NCBI RefSeq assembly: GCF_000495795.1
Contig: NZ_AWGD01000008.1
Coordinates: 186,001-250,000 of the forward strand
Length of the DNA: 64,000 nucleotides
Source of the DNA: Asticcacaulis sp. AC460
Lineage (GTDB): Bacteria; Pseudomonadota; Alphaproteobacteria; Caulobacterales; Caulobacteraceae
Direction: 5' to 3'
Positions 8,543-16,120 of this stretch are shown here, piece after piece. The notes beneath the pieces were generated by a model. It did not search any database. It saw only the letters and a list, made by a program, of their open reading frames with translations, and was not told the origin of the DNA. The translations under genes and the position numbers were made by a program. Position 1 is the first letter of the stretch. Each line of letters begins with the position of its first letter.

Positions 8543-8951
8543 GCCGATCTTGCTGGATACCTGCGCCGCCATCTGGCTTATGGCGGATGAAGCCCTGTCT
8601 GCCACCGCCGTTGACGCGATCGATCAGGCCAGCGACATGCGTCAAGCCATCTATGTCTCGCCGTTCACAGCCTGGGAGGTCGGGCTGCTGGTGGCGCGCG
8701 GACGCCTGCCGCTGGCGGTCACACCGTTAACCTGGTTCAACGCCCTGACGTCACAGGACCTGGTTGAGCTGGCCGATCTGACGCCCGAGATTTTGATAGC
8801 CTCGTCCAGCCTGCCCGGCACGCCGCCGAACGATCCGGCCGACCGCATCATCATCGCCACCGCGCGGCAACAGGGGATGATGGTGATGACGCGTGACCGG
8901 TTGATCCTGGGCTATGCCGACGCCGGACATGTCGGCGCGATCGCCTGTTAG
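8535..8951 (+). CDS. vapC: PIN-domain ribonuclease toxin (VapC family)
   Basis: A 138-residue PIN domain. The acidic residues expected to hold Mg2+ are present: Asp8 in LLDTCAAIW, Glu48 in TAWEVG, Asp103 in PADRIIIATA and Asp121 in TRDRLI. VapC toxins cleave specific tRNAs or rRNA and are inhibited by a co-encoded antitoxin, here the overlapping upstream gene. The start is ATG 8535, inside the upstream gene. The stop overlaps that of panC on the other strand by 4 bp. Confidence 0.85.
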   Translation: MTRPILLDTCAAIWLMADEALSATAVDAIDQASDMRQAIYVSPFTAWEVGLLVARGRLPLAVTPLTWFNALTSQDLVELADLTPEILIASSSLPGTPPNDPADRIIIATARQQGMMVMTRDRLILGYADAGHVGAIAC

Positions 8952-9802
8952 ACCGCGATGTTGTCGATCAGACGCGTCTTGCCCAGCCATAGAGCTGCCA
9001 GCAGTCGGCGAGGCTTTCCGGCGCGGACCTCGCCCAGGGTTTCGGCATCGCGCAGGGCAATATAGTCGATCTGGCCGAATCCAGCCGCCGTCAGGTCCGC
9101 TTTCGCTGTGGCGATGGCCACTTCGGCGTCACCACCGGCCAGCACGACGGACCGGATAGCCTCCAGAGCGGCGTGCAGCTTCGGCGCCGCGGCGCGTTGC
9201 TCCGGCGACAGGTAGGCATTGCGCGACGACAGCGCCAGGCCGTCGGCCTCGCGCATGGTCGGATAGCCAACGATGTCGATGCCCAGGTCGAAGTCGCGGA
9301 CCATGGCGCGGACGACCGCCAACTGCTGGAAATCCTTTTCGCCGAACACCGCCAGGTCGGGCCGGACCTGGTTGAACAGCTTCATGACCACCGTGGCGAC
9401 GCCGGAAAAGAACTGCGGCCGGAAATCGGTCTCCAGGCCCAGGGCCGGGCCCTTCATCTCGATACGGCTGACGAAACCCTGCGGGTACAGCACGTCCACG
9501 GTCGGCAGGTAGACCAGGTCGCAGCCGACGCTTTGCAGCAGGGCGATATCGCCAGCTTCGTTGCGCGGATAGCGGTCCAAGTCCTCGGTCGGGGCAAATT
9601 GCAGCGGATTGACGAAGATCGACACCACCACCTTGTCGGCGCGGGTTTTGGCATGGCGGACCAGGGCCAGGTGGCCTTCATGCAGTGCGCCCATGGTCGG
9701 CACGAAGGCGATCCTGGCGCCGTCCTCGCGGAAGCCGGCGACGGCGGATTGCAGGCTGGCCACGGTCGTGACGCGGGTGAGGGGGAAAGCTGTATCGGGC
9801 AT
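8948..9802 (-). CDS. panC: Pantothenate synthetase (pantoate-beta-alanine ligase)
   Basis: Joins pantoate and beta-alanine with ATP to give pantothenate, the precursor of coenzyme A. The 284-residue length is normal. The N-terminal FVPTMGALHEGH contains the HxGH nucleotidyl-transfer motif (41-44), followed by SIFVNPLQF, FGEKDFQQL and the KMSKS-like region ALSSRNAYLS. No panB or panD neighbour is visible. The first ATG is used; the intergenic space to the divergent lipoprotein gene is 66 bp. Confidence 0.96.
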   Translation of the reverse strand: MPDTAFPLTRVTTVASLQSAVAGFREDGARIAFVPTMGALHEGHLALVRHAKTRADKVVVSIFVNPLQFAPTEDLDRYPRNEAGDIALLQSVGCDLVYLPTVDVLYPQGFVSRIEMKGPALGLETDFRPQFFSGVATVVMKLFNQVRPDLAVFGEKDFQQLAVVRAMVRDFDLGIDIVGYPTMREADGLALSSRNAYLSPEQRAAAPKLHAALEAIRSVVLAGGDAEVAIATAKADLTAAGFGQIDYIALRDAETLGEVRAGKPRRLLAALWLGKTRLIDNIAV

Positions 9803-9868
9803 GGCGCACGTCCGGTATTAACCATAGCTCCTAACCGTATTTTAGACGGCCTTGGGCATAGTCGGCTT

Positions 9869-10501
9869 ATGACCCAGACAGCCCCCCTCCGTAAAGTCGT
9901 ATTTTTGTGCGCTGCACTGACCGCCCTGGGTGGCCTGACGGCGTGTGACAATGTCAATCTCAGCGAGAGCTTCGCCAGGATCAAGGCGGCCGACGTCGAT
10001 GCCGGCAAGGGTGAACCGGCGGCGGATCCGAAAAAGCTGAACCGCAAGGATATCGACCTCGCTGTCGGCACAGCACGGGATCTGGCCTTTAGCGTCGACA
10101 AGACCGTAAAGGACCAGGGTCAGCAGAAGCTGGAGATTGCGGTCGTGGATCCGCTGGACCTGCCCAACAACCAGCCGGCGGATGGCCCCGCGCCGGTGGT
10201 GGAAACGACTCCTGTGGTGGCCGAAGCGCCGGCGCCGGTATTGCGGCAGGAAACTTCGGCCGGCCGTTCGGTCCAGGTCGGATCGTTCGGCTCGATGGCG
10301 GCGGCGAAGGATGCCTGGCTGACCTTGCAGGCGAAATATCCCGGCGTTGAGCGCTACAGCCCGACCTACCAGTCGGTGACCACCGCTGCCGGCAAATCCA
10401 TGGTCCGGCTGAAGGTAGGTCCGGTGACGACCCAGGCCCAGGCAGCCGCCTTGTGCGGTCAGTTGGGTGTGCGCGATGCCTGGTGCGCCAAGGCGTCTTA
10501 A
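9869..10501 (+). CDS. SPOR-domain lipoprotein
   Basis: 210 residues from the ATG at 9869; the open frame extends upstream but that part is antisense to panC. The N-terminus is a lipoprotein signal with lipobox LTAC (Cys about 28). A low-complexity Pro/Ala/Val region follows, then a C-terminal SPOR domain starting near SVQVGSFGSMAAAKDAW. SPOR domains bind glycan strands lacking stem peptides, mostly at the division septum. This suggests an envelope protein that senses or remodels septal peptidoglycan. Its stop overlaps that of convergent sfsA by 4 bp. Confidence 0.82.
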   Translation: MTQTAPLRKVVFLCAALTALGGLTACDNVNLSESFARIKAADVDAGKGEPAADPKKLNRKDIDLAVGTARDLAFSVDKTVKDQGQQKLEIAVVDPLDLPNNQPADGPAPVVETTPVVAEAPAPVLRQETSAGRSVQVGSFGSMAAAKDAWLTLQAKYPGVERYSPTYQSVTTAAGKSMVRLKVGPVTTQAQAAALCGQLGVRDAWCAKAS

Positions 10502-11208
10502 AGGACCTTAAGGGCCTGGTGGAAACGCAGGCCTCGCGGTGAAAATTCCCACGAAATGGACATGAACTCGACGCCGGCGGCGCGGGCCAGGTCGTAGGCC
10601 CTGCCGAAGCCGGGATCACAGTCGCGGGCTATGTCGAAGGTCGTGACGTCGTGGCGCTGGACGCAGAAGACGACCACCGCGCGGTAACCTTCGTGGACCA
10701 TGTCGATCAGTTCCAGCAGATGCTTGGCGCCGCGTTCGGTCACGCAGTCGGGAAACTCGGCGTGGCCGGGCGTGCGCGACAGGTGGACGTTCTTGATTTC
10801 GATATAGGCGTCCGGTCGGGCAGGGTGGCCGGTCGCCAGCAAATCGATGCGCGAATTGCGACCGTATTTTACTTCCGGTTTTATAGAAGTGTAGCCAGTC
10901 AGCTCCGGAATGAGGTCCGCGTCGATGGCTTTCGCGATCAGCCGGTTGGGCCATTGCGTATTGACCCCGACCCAGCAACCGCGTTCCTTCAGCGCCTCCA
11001 GCCGGTACTGTAATGTCTTCTTCGGATCGCCGATATGGGTGACCAGGGCCTCGGTTCCGGGTTCCAGCAGGCCCAGCATCTTGCCCGGGTTCGGACAATG
11101 TGCTGTAACCGTTTCACCTGTATCCAGTTCGATATCGGCGAAGAATCGCTTGTATCGCGCCTGCAATCGGCCTTTGATAAGGTTCTGAAAGCCTATCAGA
11201 TGATCCAC
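10498..11208 (-). CDS. sfsA: SfsA family DNA/RNA-binding nuclease
   Basis: 236 residues with the SfsA pattern: RLQARYKRFFADIELDTGE near the N-terminus, AHCPNPGKMLGLL, and the nuclease-like core RIDLLATG plus IEIKNVHLSR. E. coli SfsA was first noted as a regulator of sugar fermentation and carries a PD-(D/E)XK-like fold. The ATG at 11208 is 14 bp from the divergent MoCF gene start. No further context for its role is seen. Confidence 0.93.
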   Translation of the reverse strand: MDHLIGFQNLIKGRLQARYKRFFADIELDTGETVTAHCPNPGKMLGLLEPGTEALVTHIGDPKKTLQYRLEALKERGCWVGVNTQWPNRLIAKAIDADLIPELTGYTSIKPEVKYGRNSRIDLLATGHPARPDAYIEIKNVHLSRTPGHAEFPDCVTERGAKHLLELIDMVHEGYRAVVVFCVQRHDVTTFDIARDCDPGFGRAYDLARAAGVEFMSISWEFSPRGLRFHQALKVL

Positions 11209-11222
11209 CGGAAGTCCCTGCC

Positions 11223-12005
11223 ATGAGCGCCAATCCCACAGCCGCCATCCTGATTATCGGCGATGAGATCCTGTCCGGCCGTACCATCGACACCAATGTC
11301 AATACAATCGCCAAATTCCTGACGGCACTGGGCATCGACCTGATGGAGGTGCGGATGATCCATGACGATGAGTCGCAGATCGTCTCCGCCGTCAATGCCA
11401 TCCGCGATGCCTACGACTATGTCTTCTCCACCGGCGGGATCGGGCCGACCCATGACGACATCACCGCCGACTGCATGGCAAAGGCCTTCGGTGTCCAGAT
11501 CAGCGAACATCCGGCGGCTTTGAGGTTGCTAGTCGACCGGGCGGCCAAGATGGGCTGGGAGCTGAACGAGAACAGCCGCCGCATGGCGCGCATCCCGCAC
11601 GGCGCCGAGTTGATCCAGAACCCCGTATCGGCGGCGCCGGGCTTCCAACTCGGCAATGTCTTCGTCATGGCCGGGGTGCCCAAGATCATGACGGCCATGC
11701 TGGAGGATGTCGCGCCGCGGCTGCAGACCGGCCGCAAGGTGCTGTCGCGCACCATAAAGCTGTCCTATGTCGGTGAAAGCTGGGCGGCCGATGTCCTGCG
11801 CGACATCGACAGCCGTTATCCCGGCCTGTCGTTGGGCAGCTATCCCTACGGTCTGTTGCCGGGAGAATTCGGCACCCATCTGGTGGTGCGTGGCCAGGAC
11901 GAGGACAGCCTGGATGCTGCCACAACCGAGTTGATCGCCCGTCTAGAACCCATTGTCGCCGAGACGCAACGCCGCCAGCCGCTGGCCGCGCTCGAAGAAG
12001 TTTAG
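11223..12005 (+). CDS. CinA-type MoCF-domain protein
   Basis: 260 residues with a molybdopterin-binding-like (MoCF) fold: AAILIIGDEILSGRTIDTN at the start and the phosphate-binding STGGIGPTHDDITAD at about residues 67-81. It lacks the C-terminal nicotinamide mononucleotide deamidase domain of full-length CinA. Such short forms are often annotated as competence/damage-inducible protein A, but the real activity is uncertain. It is divergent from sfsA with 14 bp between starts, and is followed after 10 bp by the M28 peptidase gene, suggesting co-transcription. Confidence 0.85.
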   Translation: MSANPTAAILIIGDEILSGRTIDTNVNTIAKFLTALGIDLMEVRMIHDDESQIVSAVNAIRDAYDYVFSTGGIGPTHDDITADCMAKAFGVQISEHPAALRLLVDRAAKMGWELNENSRRMARIPHGAELIQNPVSAAPGFQLGNVFVMAGVPKIMTAMLEDVAPRLQTGRKVLSRTIKLSYVGESWAADVLRDIDSRYPGLSLGSYPYGLLPGEFGTHLVVRGQDEDSLDAATTELIARLEPIVAETQRRQPLAALEEV

Positions 12006-12015
12006 GAGCCTCACA

Positions 12016-13482
12016 ATGAAGTCGATCCATTTCGCTGCTGTCCTGGCGGCCGGTATGGCCGTTGCCACAGCACCGGCCGTCTACGCCAAGCCGAAGAAGG
12101 CCACGGCCGTAGCGGCGCCGGTCGCCCTGGCGCCGGCCGACCAGGCGGTGGTTTTGCGCGACGCCGCACTGAAGGACAACAACGCCTATGAGTTCGTGGC
12201 GGCATTGACCACGCGTTTCGGCGCCCGGCCGGCGGGCTCGGCTTCGGAAAAGGCCGCCGCTGATTGGTCGGTCGAACAACTGAAAGCCATGGGCTTCGAC
12301 AATGTCCGTGTCGAGACCTTCCCGCTGGAGATCTGGCAACGCGGCGAGGAGAAGCTGGAAATCGTCGGTCCCTTCCCGCAGAATCTGGTCGCCACGGCGC
12401 TGGGCGGTTCGGGCACGACGCCGCCGGGCGGTGTCGAGGCCGAGGCCGTGCTGTTCGAAACCTATCAGCAGTTCAGCGCCTCCACCGTCGACCTGAAGGG
12501 CAAGATCGTCGTGATTCTGCAGCCGACGGTCGCCACCCAGACCGGGGTCGGCTACGGCGCCAATTCGGGCTCGATCCGACGCCAGGGACCGGAAATCGCC
12601 CGCCAGCGCGGCGCCGTCGGCTATGTCATGCGCTCGCTGGGCACGCATGATCACCGCTTCCCGCATACGGGCGGAACGCGCTTCCTGGGCGCCGACGGCG
12701 TGCCGGCCATGGCGATTTCCCCCCCTGACGCGGAACAACTGGAACGTATCCTGAAGCTGCAAAAGGAAGGTCAGGCCGGCCCGATCCGGCTGAAGATGCT
12801 GTCGACGCCGAAATTCCTCGGCACCGGCCAGTCACAGAATGTCATCGCCGAAATCACTGGCGCCAAGCGGCCGCAGGAGATCATCACCATCGGCGGCCAC
12901 CTCGACAGCTGGGATCTGGGCACAGGCGCCATCGACGACGGGGCAGGGGTGGCCATCACCATGGCGGCCGCAAAGACGATCCTCGATTCGAAAGTCCGGC
13001 CCGACCGCACGATTCGCGTAGTCTTCTGGGGCTCGGAAGAGGTCTCGCAGCCTGGCGATAAGGGTTTAAGCGGCGCCAACGCCTACGCCGCGGCCTACAA
13101 GGCGGAGTTCCCCAACCACATCATCGCGGCGGAGTCGGACTTCGGCGCCGATGTCGTCTATGCCCTGAGCCTGCCCGCAAGCGACTCGCCCGAGTTTACG
13201 AAACAGGTCGGCAATGTGCTGTATCCGCTGGGCATCTATGTCGACGGCGCGGTTTCGACCGGTGGCGGTCCGGACACATCGCCGCTGTTCAGCGCCGGCG
13301 TGCCGGTGATGGACCTGCAGCAGAACGGCATGGACTATTTCGACACCCACCACACGCCGGACGACGTGCTGGACCGGATCGATCCGGCCAAGGTCGATCA
13401 GAATGTGGCGGCCTGGGCGGCGACGCTCTGGTTGATCGCCTCGACCGAGGTGAAGTTCAAGGGCGTCGCGCCGAAGCCGTAA
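12016..13482 (+). CDS. Secreted M28-family zinc aminopeptidase
   Basis: 488 residues from the ATG at 12016, preceded by AGGAG; the frame continues upstream but that part overlaps the previous gene. A signal peptide ends near VYA (about 24). A protease-associated segment follows, then the M28 catalytic core with zinc ligands in GGHLDSWDLGTGAIDDGAG (His295 region), WGSEE, the ESDFGAD segment and HTPDD near the end. It would remove N-terminal residues from peptides in the periplasm or outside. The S9 peptidase and TonB receptor downstream fit a peptide-use setting, although a tRNA gene separates them. Confidence 0.9.
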   Translation: MKSIHFAAVLAAGMAVATAPAVYAKPKKATAVAAPVALAPADQAVVLRDAALKDNNAYEFVAALTTRFGARPAGSASEKAAADWSVEQLKAMGFDNVRVETFPLEIWQRGEEKLEIVGPFPQNLVATALGGSGTTPPGGVEAEAVLFETYQQFSASTVDLKGKIVVILQPTVATQTGVGYGANSGSIRRQGPEIARQRGAVGYVMRSLGTHDHRFPHTGGTRFLGADGVPAMAISPPDAEQLERILKLQKEGQAGPIRLKMLSTPKFLGTGQSQNVIAEITGAKRPQEIITIGGHLDSWDLGTGAIDDGAGVAITMAAAKTILDSKVRPDRTIRVVFWGSEEVSQPGDKGLSGANAYAAAYKAEFPNHIIAAESDFGADVVYALSLPASDSPEFTKQVGNVLYPLGIYVDGAVSTGGGPDTSPLFSAGVPVMDLQQNGMDYFDTHHTPDDVLDRIDPAKVDQNVAAWAATLWLIASTEVKFKGVAPKP

Positions 13483-13545
13483 TAAGGCTTTGACGGCGGG
13501 CGACAATTGCGGCAGAACGCCTGTCCCGTTCTGCCGGAACCTGCT

Positions 13546-13632
13546 GCGGCCGTGGCGAAATTGGTAGACGCAACGGACTTAAAATCCGTCAGGAGCAATC
13601 CTATGCCGGTTCGACCCCGGCCGGCCGCACCA
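13546..13632 (+). tRNA. tRNA-Leu (anticodon UAA)
   Basis: An 87-nt class II tRNA. The acceptor arms GCGGCCG (13546-13552) and CGGCCGC (13622-13628) pair, followed by A and an encoded CCA (13630-13632). The anticodon stem ACGGA/TCCGT encloses loop CTTAAAA with TAA at 13580-13582. A long variable arm is present. It reads UUA and UUG codons. Confidence 0.96.
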
Positions 13633-13657
13633 ATTCGGCGGAGCCGAATTGGTTTTT
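13630..13657 (+). terminator. Terminator of tRNA-Leu(UAA), overlapping its CCA end
   Basis: CCAATTCGGC (13630-13639) pairs perfectly with GCCGAATTGG (13643-13652) across a 3-nt loop, followed by TTTTT. The 5' arm begins with the CCA end of the tRNA, so tRNA 3' end and terminator share three bases. The rest of the gap up to 13864 holds one more small hairpin (AGAAGC/GCTTCT at 13671-13685) and no convincing gene. Confidence 0.8.
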
Positions 13658-13864
13658 GGGTTTTGCACTCAGAAGCTTCGCTTCTCGGCGTCCCATCGGA
13701 CGCTGTTACGTCGTTTTCTCTTGCCTTTACGTTTTCCGTGCCGGTTTGGGCTAATTGGGATGGCCCTGAATTACAAATGTGTAACAAAGCAGTTGTGATC
13801 GAGCGGGCGGCTTGACGCCCCTCGGGGAAGGCGTTTCAGATGCGACGAAATTGAGACACGGAGT

Positions 13865-15877
13865 ATGTCCATGGCGCGCTCGCTTAAAGCCTTCGTCAAA
13901 TCCGTCGCCGTCGCGGCGCTCCTGGCCGGGACCGCGGCGCAGGCCTGGGCCGCCTATTCTCCCCCGGCCAAGCCGCTGGCGATCCAGGATATCTCCCGCT
14001 ACGAAGCCCTGACAGATGTAAGCCTGTCACCTGACGGCAAGCATATCGTCGGGCTTGTCGCGGTCGAAGGTGAAAAGTGGCCAGTAATATCGATCTGGGA
14101 CGCGGAAGACCTGAGCAAGCGGCCGATCTGGATCCCGTCCAAGACCAGTCGCATCCAACAGGTGGGTTTTTTCACCTCCGACAAGATATTCTTTGTCATG
14201 CGTCAGCCGATTACCGGCTACGATGGCAAGCCGGCCTTCGTAGACAAGCTGTATTCGACGGATCTTGAAGGGAAGAAGATCGAAGAGCCTTTCCGCGTTA
14301 CGGGCACGCTGAATAAGGATCTTCAGGACGCGGCCGAACGCGGTTTCTCACCAGATGTCTTCAACAACCACCTGTATGATGAAAACAAGGTGCTGATGGA
14401 GACGGTCGACCCGACCTCATACGTCCAGAAGATTTTCGAACTCGATACCAGGACCGGCAAGACACGGACGGTAGCCTTGGGCAGCGAAGAGTTCAACTTC
14501 CTGGCGGCCGGTGTCGACCTGAAGACCGGCGAACCGATGATCAAGGCTAAGGTCGACACGGTTGGGGGGGAGTTCTGGTACCAGGTTTACATCAAGGATG
14601 CCGCGGGCCAGTGGATTTATCACGAGCCTCTCAGCTACAAGGTCAAGGAACGGCGCGATGCAACGATCCTCGGCTACGACACCGACCCGACCAAGCTGAT
14701 TGTGTCCTCAAACATCAGCACCGACAAGGCAGCGATCTACAGCTATGATATCGCCGCAAAGGCGTTTTCGCAGGAGCCATTGTTCGCCAACGCCAAATAC
14801 GACCTGCCCAATGTCATTTTCCGGTATCACCGTGCCGAACAGACGACGACGGTCGAAGGTGTTGTGGTTGGCGGCCCCGTTCCCATGGCGATCCGGACTG
14901 ACGACAAATGGCCTGCCGTCCAGAAGTCGATCGAGGCGGCCTTCCCCGGCCGGTATGTCAGTCTTCAGATCAACAGTCATTCGCGCGAAACGGCGCTGGT
15001 GACCGTTCACGGCGCCGACTTTGTTCCGCAATATTTTCTGTACAAGGATGCCAAGCTCCAAGCCTTGGGGGGGGAGCGTCCGTGGATTGATCCAGCAACC
15101 TTGGGCAAGGCCGAGTTTGTTACCTACAAGGCGCGTGACGGCCTGGATATTCCGGCAATCGTTACCCTGCCGCCCGGCTGGACGCCGGACCAGGGACCTG
15201 TGCCATTGATCGTGCTGCCGCATGGCGGGCCGTGGGCGCGTGACGTCATGACCTGGGACGGCAGCGGCTGGACGCAGTTCTTCGCGACCCGTGGCATTGC
15301 CGTCATCCAGCCGCAATATCGGGGCTCCCAGGGGTGGGGCCAGAAACTGTGGCTGGCGGGGGACAAGGAGTGGGGGCAGAAGATGTCGGATGACAATGAC
15401 GACGCCGCTGCCTACATGGCGTCGCGCGGCATCGCCGACACAAGACGCATGGCGATCATGGGCTATTCTTATGGCGGTTTCGCCGCCATTGCGGCTTCGG
15501 TGCGGCCCAACAGCCCCTATAGATGCGCCATTGCCGGCGCCGGCGTCGCCAGCCTGCAGCGCCTGGGCAACCTGTGGGGCGACAATCACCTGGCTCGTGA
15601 GATTCAGGGGCATACCGTTGATGGCATGGATCCGATGAAAAACATCGCCAAGGCCAATATTCCCATCATGCTATATCATGGCGATCATGATCGTCAGGCC
15701 GATACCGAGCATTCGCGCATGTTCTATGCCGCGATGAAAGGGGCGGGCAAGGACGTTGAATATCACGAAATCAAGGGTATGTGGCACCAACTTCCCTGGA
15801 CCACGGCATGGCACGATGAAAGCCTGAAACTAATCGAAGACTACCTGAAAAGTCCAAAATGCGGCTTGATCAGCTGA
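13865..15877 (+). CDS. Secreted S9-family prolyl oligopeptidase-like peptidase
   Basis: 670 residues with a signal peptide ending near AQAWA. An N-terminal beta-propeller (about 45-420) contains a DPP/TolB-like repeat, LTDVSLSPDGKHI. The C-terminal alpha/beta-hydrolase domain has nucleophile Ser535 in GYSYGGF, the acid in HGDHDRQ and the catalytic His in MWHQLP. Family members cleave after Pro or Ala in short peptides. The ATG at 13865 follows GGAG. A TonB receptor gene follows after 243 bp, a pairing common in Caulobacterales, but substrate is not shown. Confidence 0.9.
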   Translation: MSMARSLKAFVKSVAVAALLAGTAAQAWAAYSPPAKPLAIQDISRYEALTDVSLSPDGKHIVGLVAVEGEKWPVISIWDAEDLSKRPIWIPSKTSRIQQVGFFTSDKIFFVMRQPITGYDGKPAFVDKLYSTDLEGKKIEEPFRVTGTLNKDLQDAAERGFSPDVFNNHLYDENKVLMETVDPTSYVQKIFELDTRTGKTRTVALGSEEFNFLAAGVDLKTGEPMIKAKVDTVGGEFWYQVYIKDAAGQWIYHEPLSYKVKERRDATILGYDTDPTKLIVSSNISTDKAAIYSYDIAAKAFSQEPLFANAKYDLPNVIFRYHRAEQTTTVEGVVVGGPVPMAIRTDDKWPAVQKSIEAAFPGRYVSLQINSHSRETALVTVHGADFVPQYFLYKDAKLQALGGERPWIDPATLGKAEFVTYKARDGLDIPAIVTLPPGWTPDQGPVPLIVLPHGGPWARDVMTWDGSGWTQFFATRGIAVIQPQYRGSQGWGQKLWLAGDKEWGQKMSDDNDDAAAYMASRGIADTRRMAIMGYSYGGFAAIAASVRPNSPYRCAIAGAGVASLQRLGNLWGDNHLAREIQGHTVDGMDPMKNIAKANIPIMLYHGDHDRQADTEHSRMFYAAMKGAGKDVEYHEIKGMWHQLPWTTAWHDESLKLIEDYLKSPKCGLIS

Positions 15878-16120
15878 TTCCAACTCTGATCACATAGTTG
15901 CAACGGAGACTCGATAATTGTGAAACCAATCTCTTTATTATTAAATTTGCGTAATGTTCGACGGAATATTCACGCTGATTTAACCGCTTTCATCGATTAC
16001 TGCGACAAATTCATCACGTATGCTTTGTGACGGGTGCAATTGCAACAATTTCGTATTGCGTCAAAGCTGTGTCTGATTAGTGTCAGTTTCAACATATTTG
16101 ACTCACCCCCGGAGTATGTC

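Noticed and set aside
13507-13815. 102-codon plus-strand frame across tRNA-Leu(UAA)
   Set aside because: It spans the tRNA and its terminator and cannot be a real gene.
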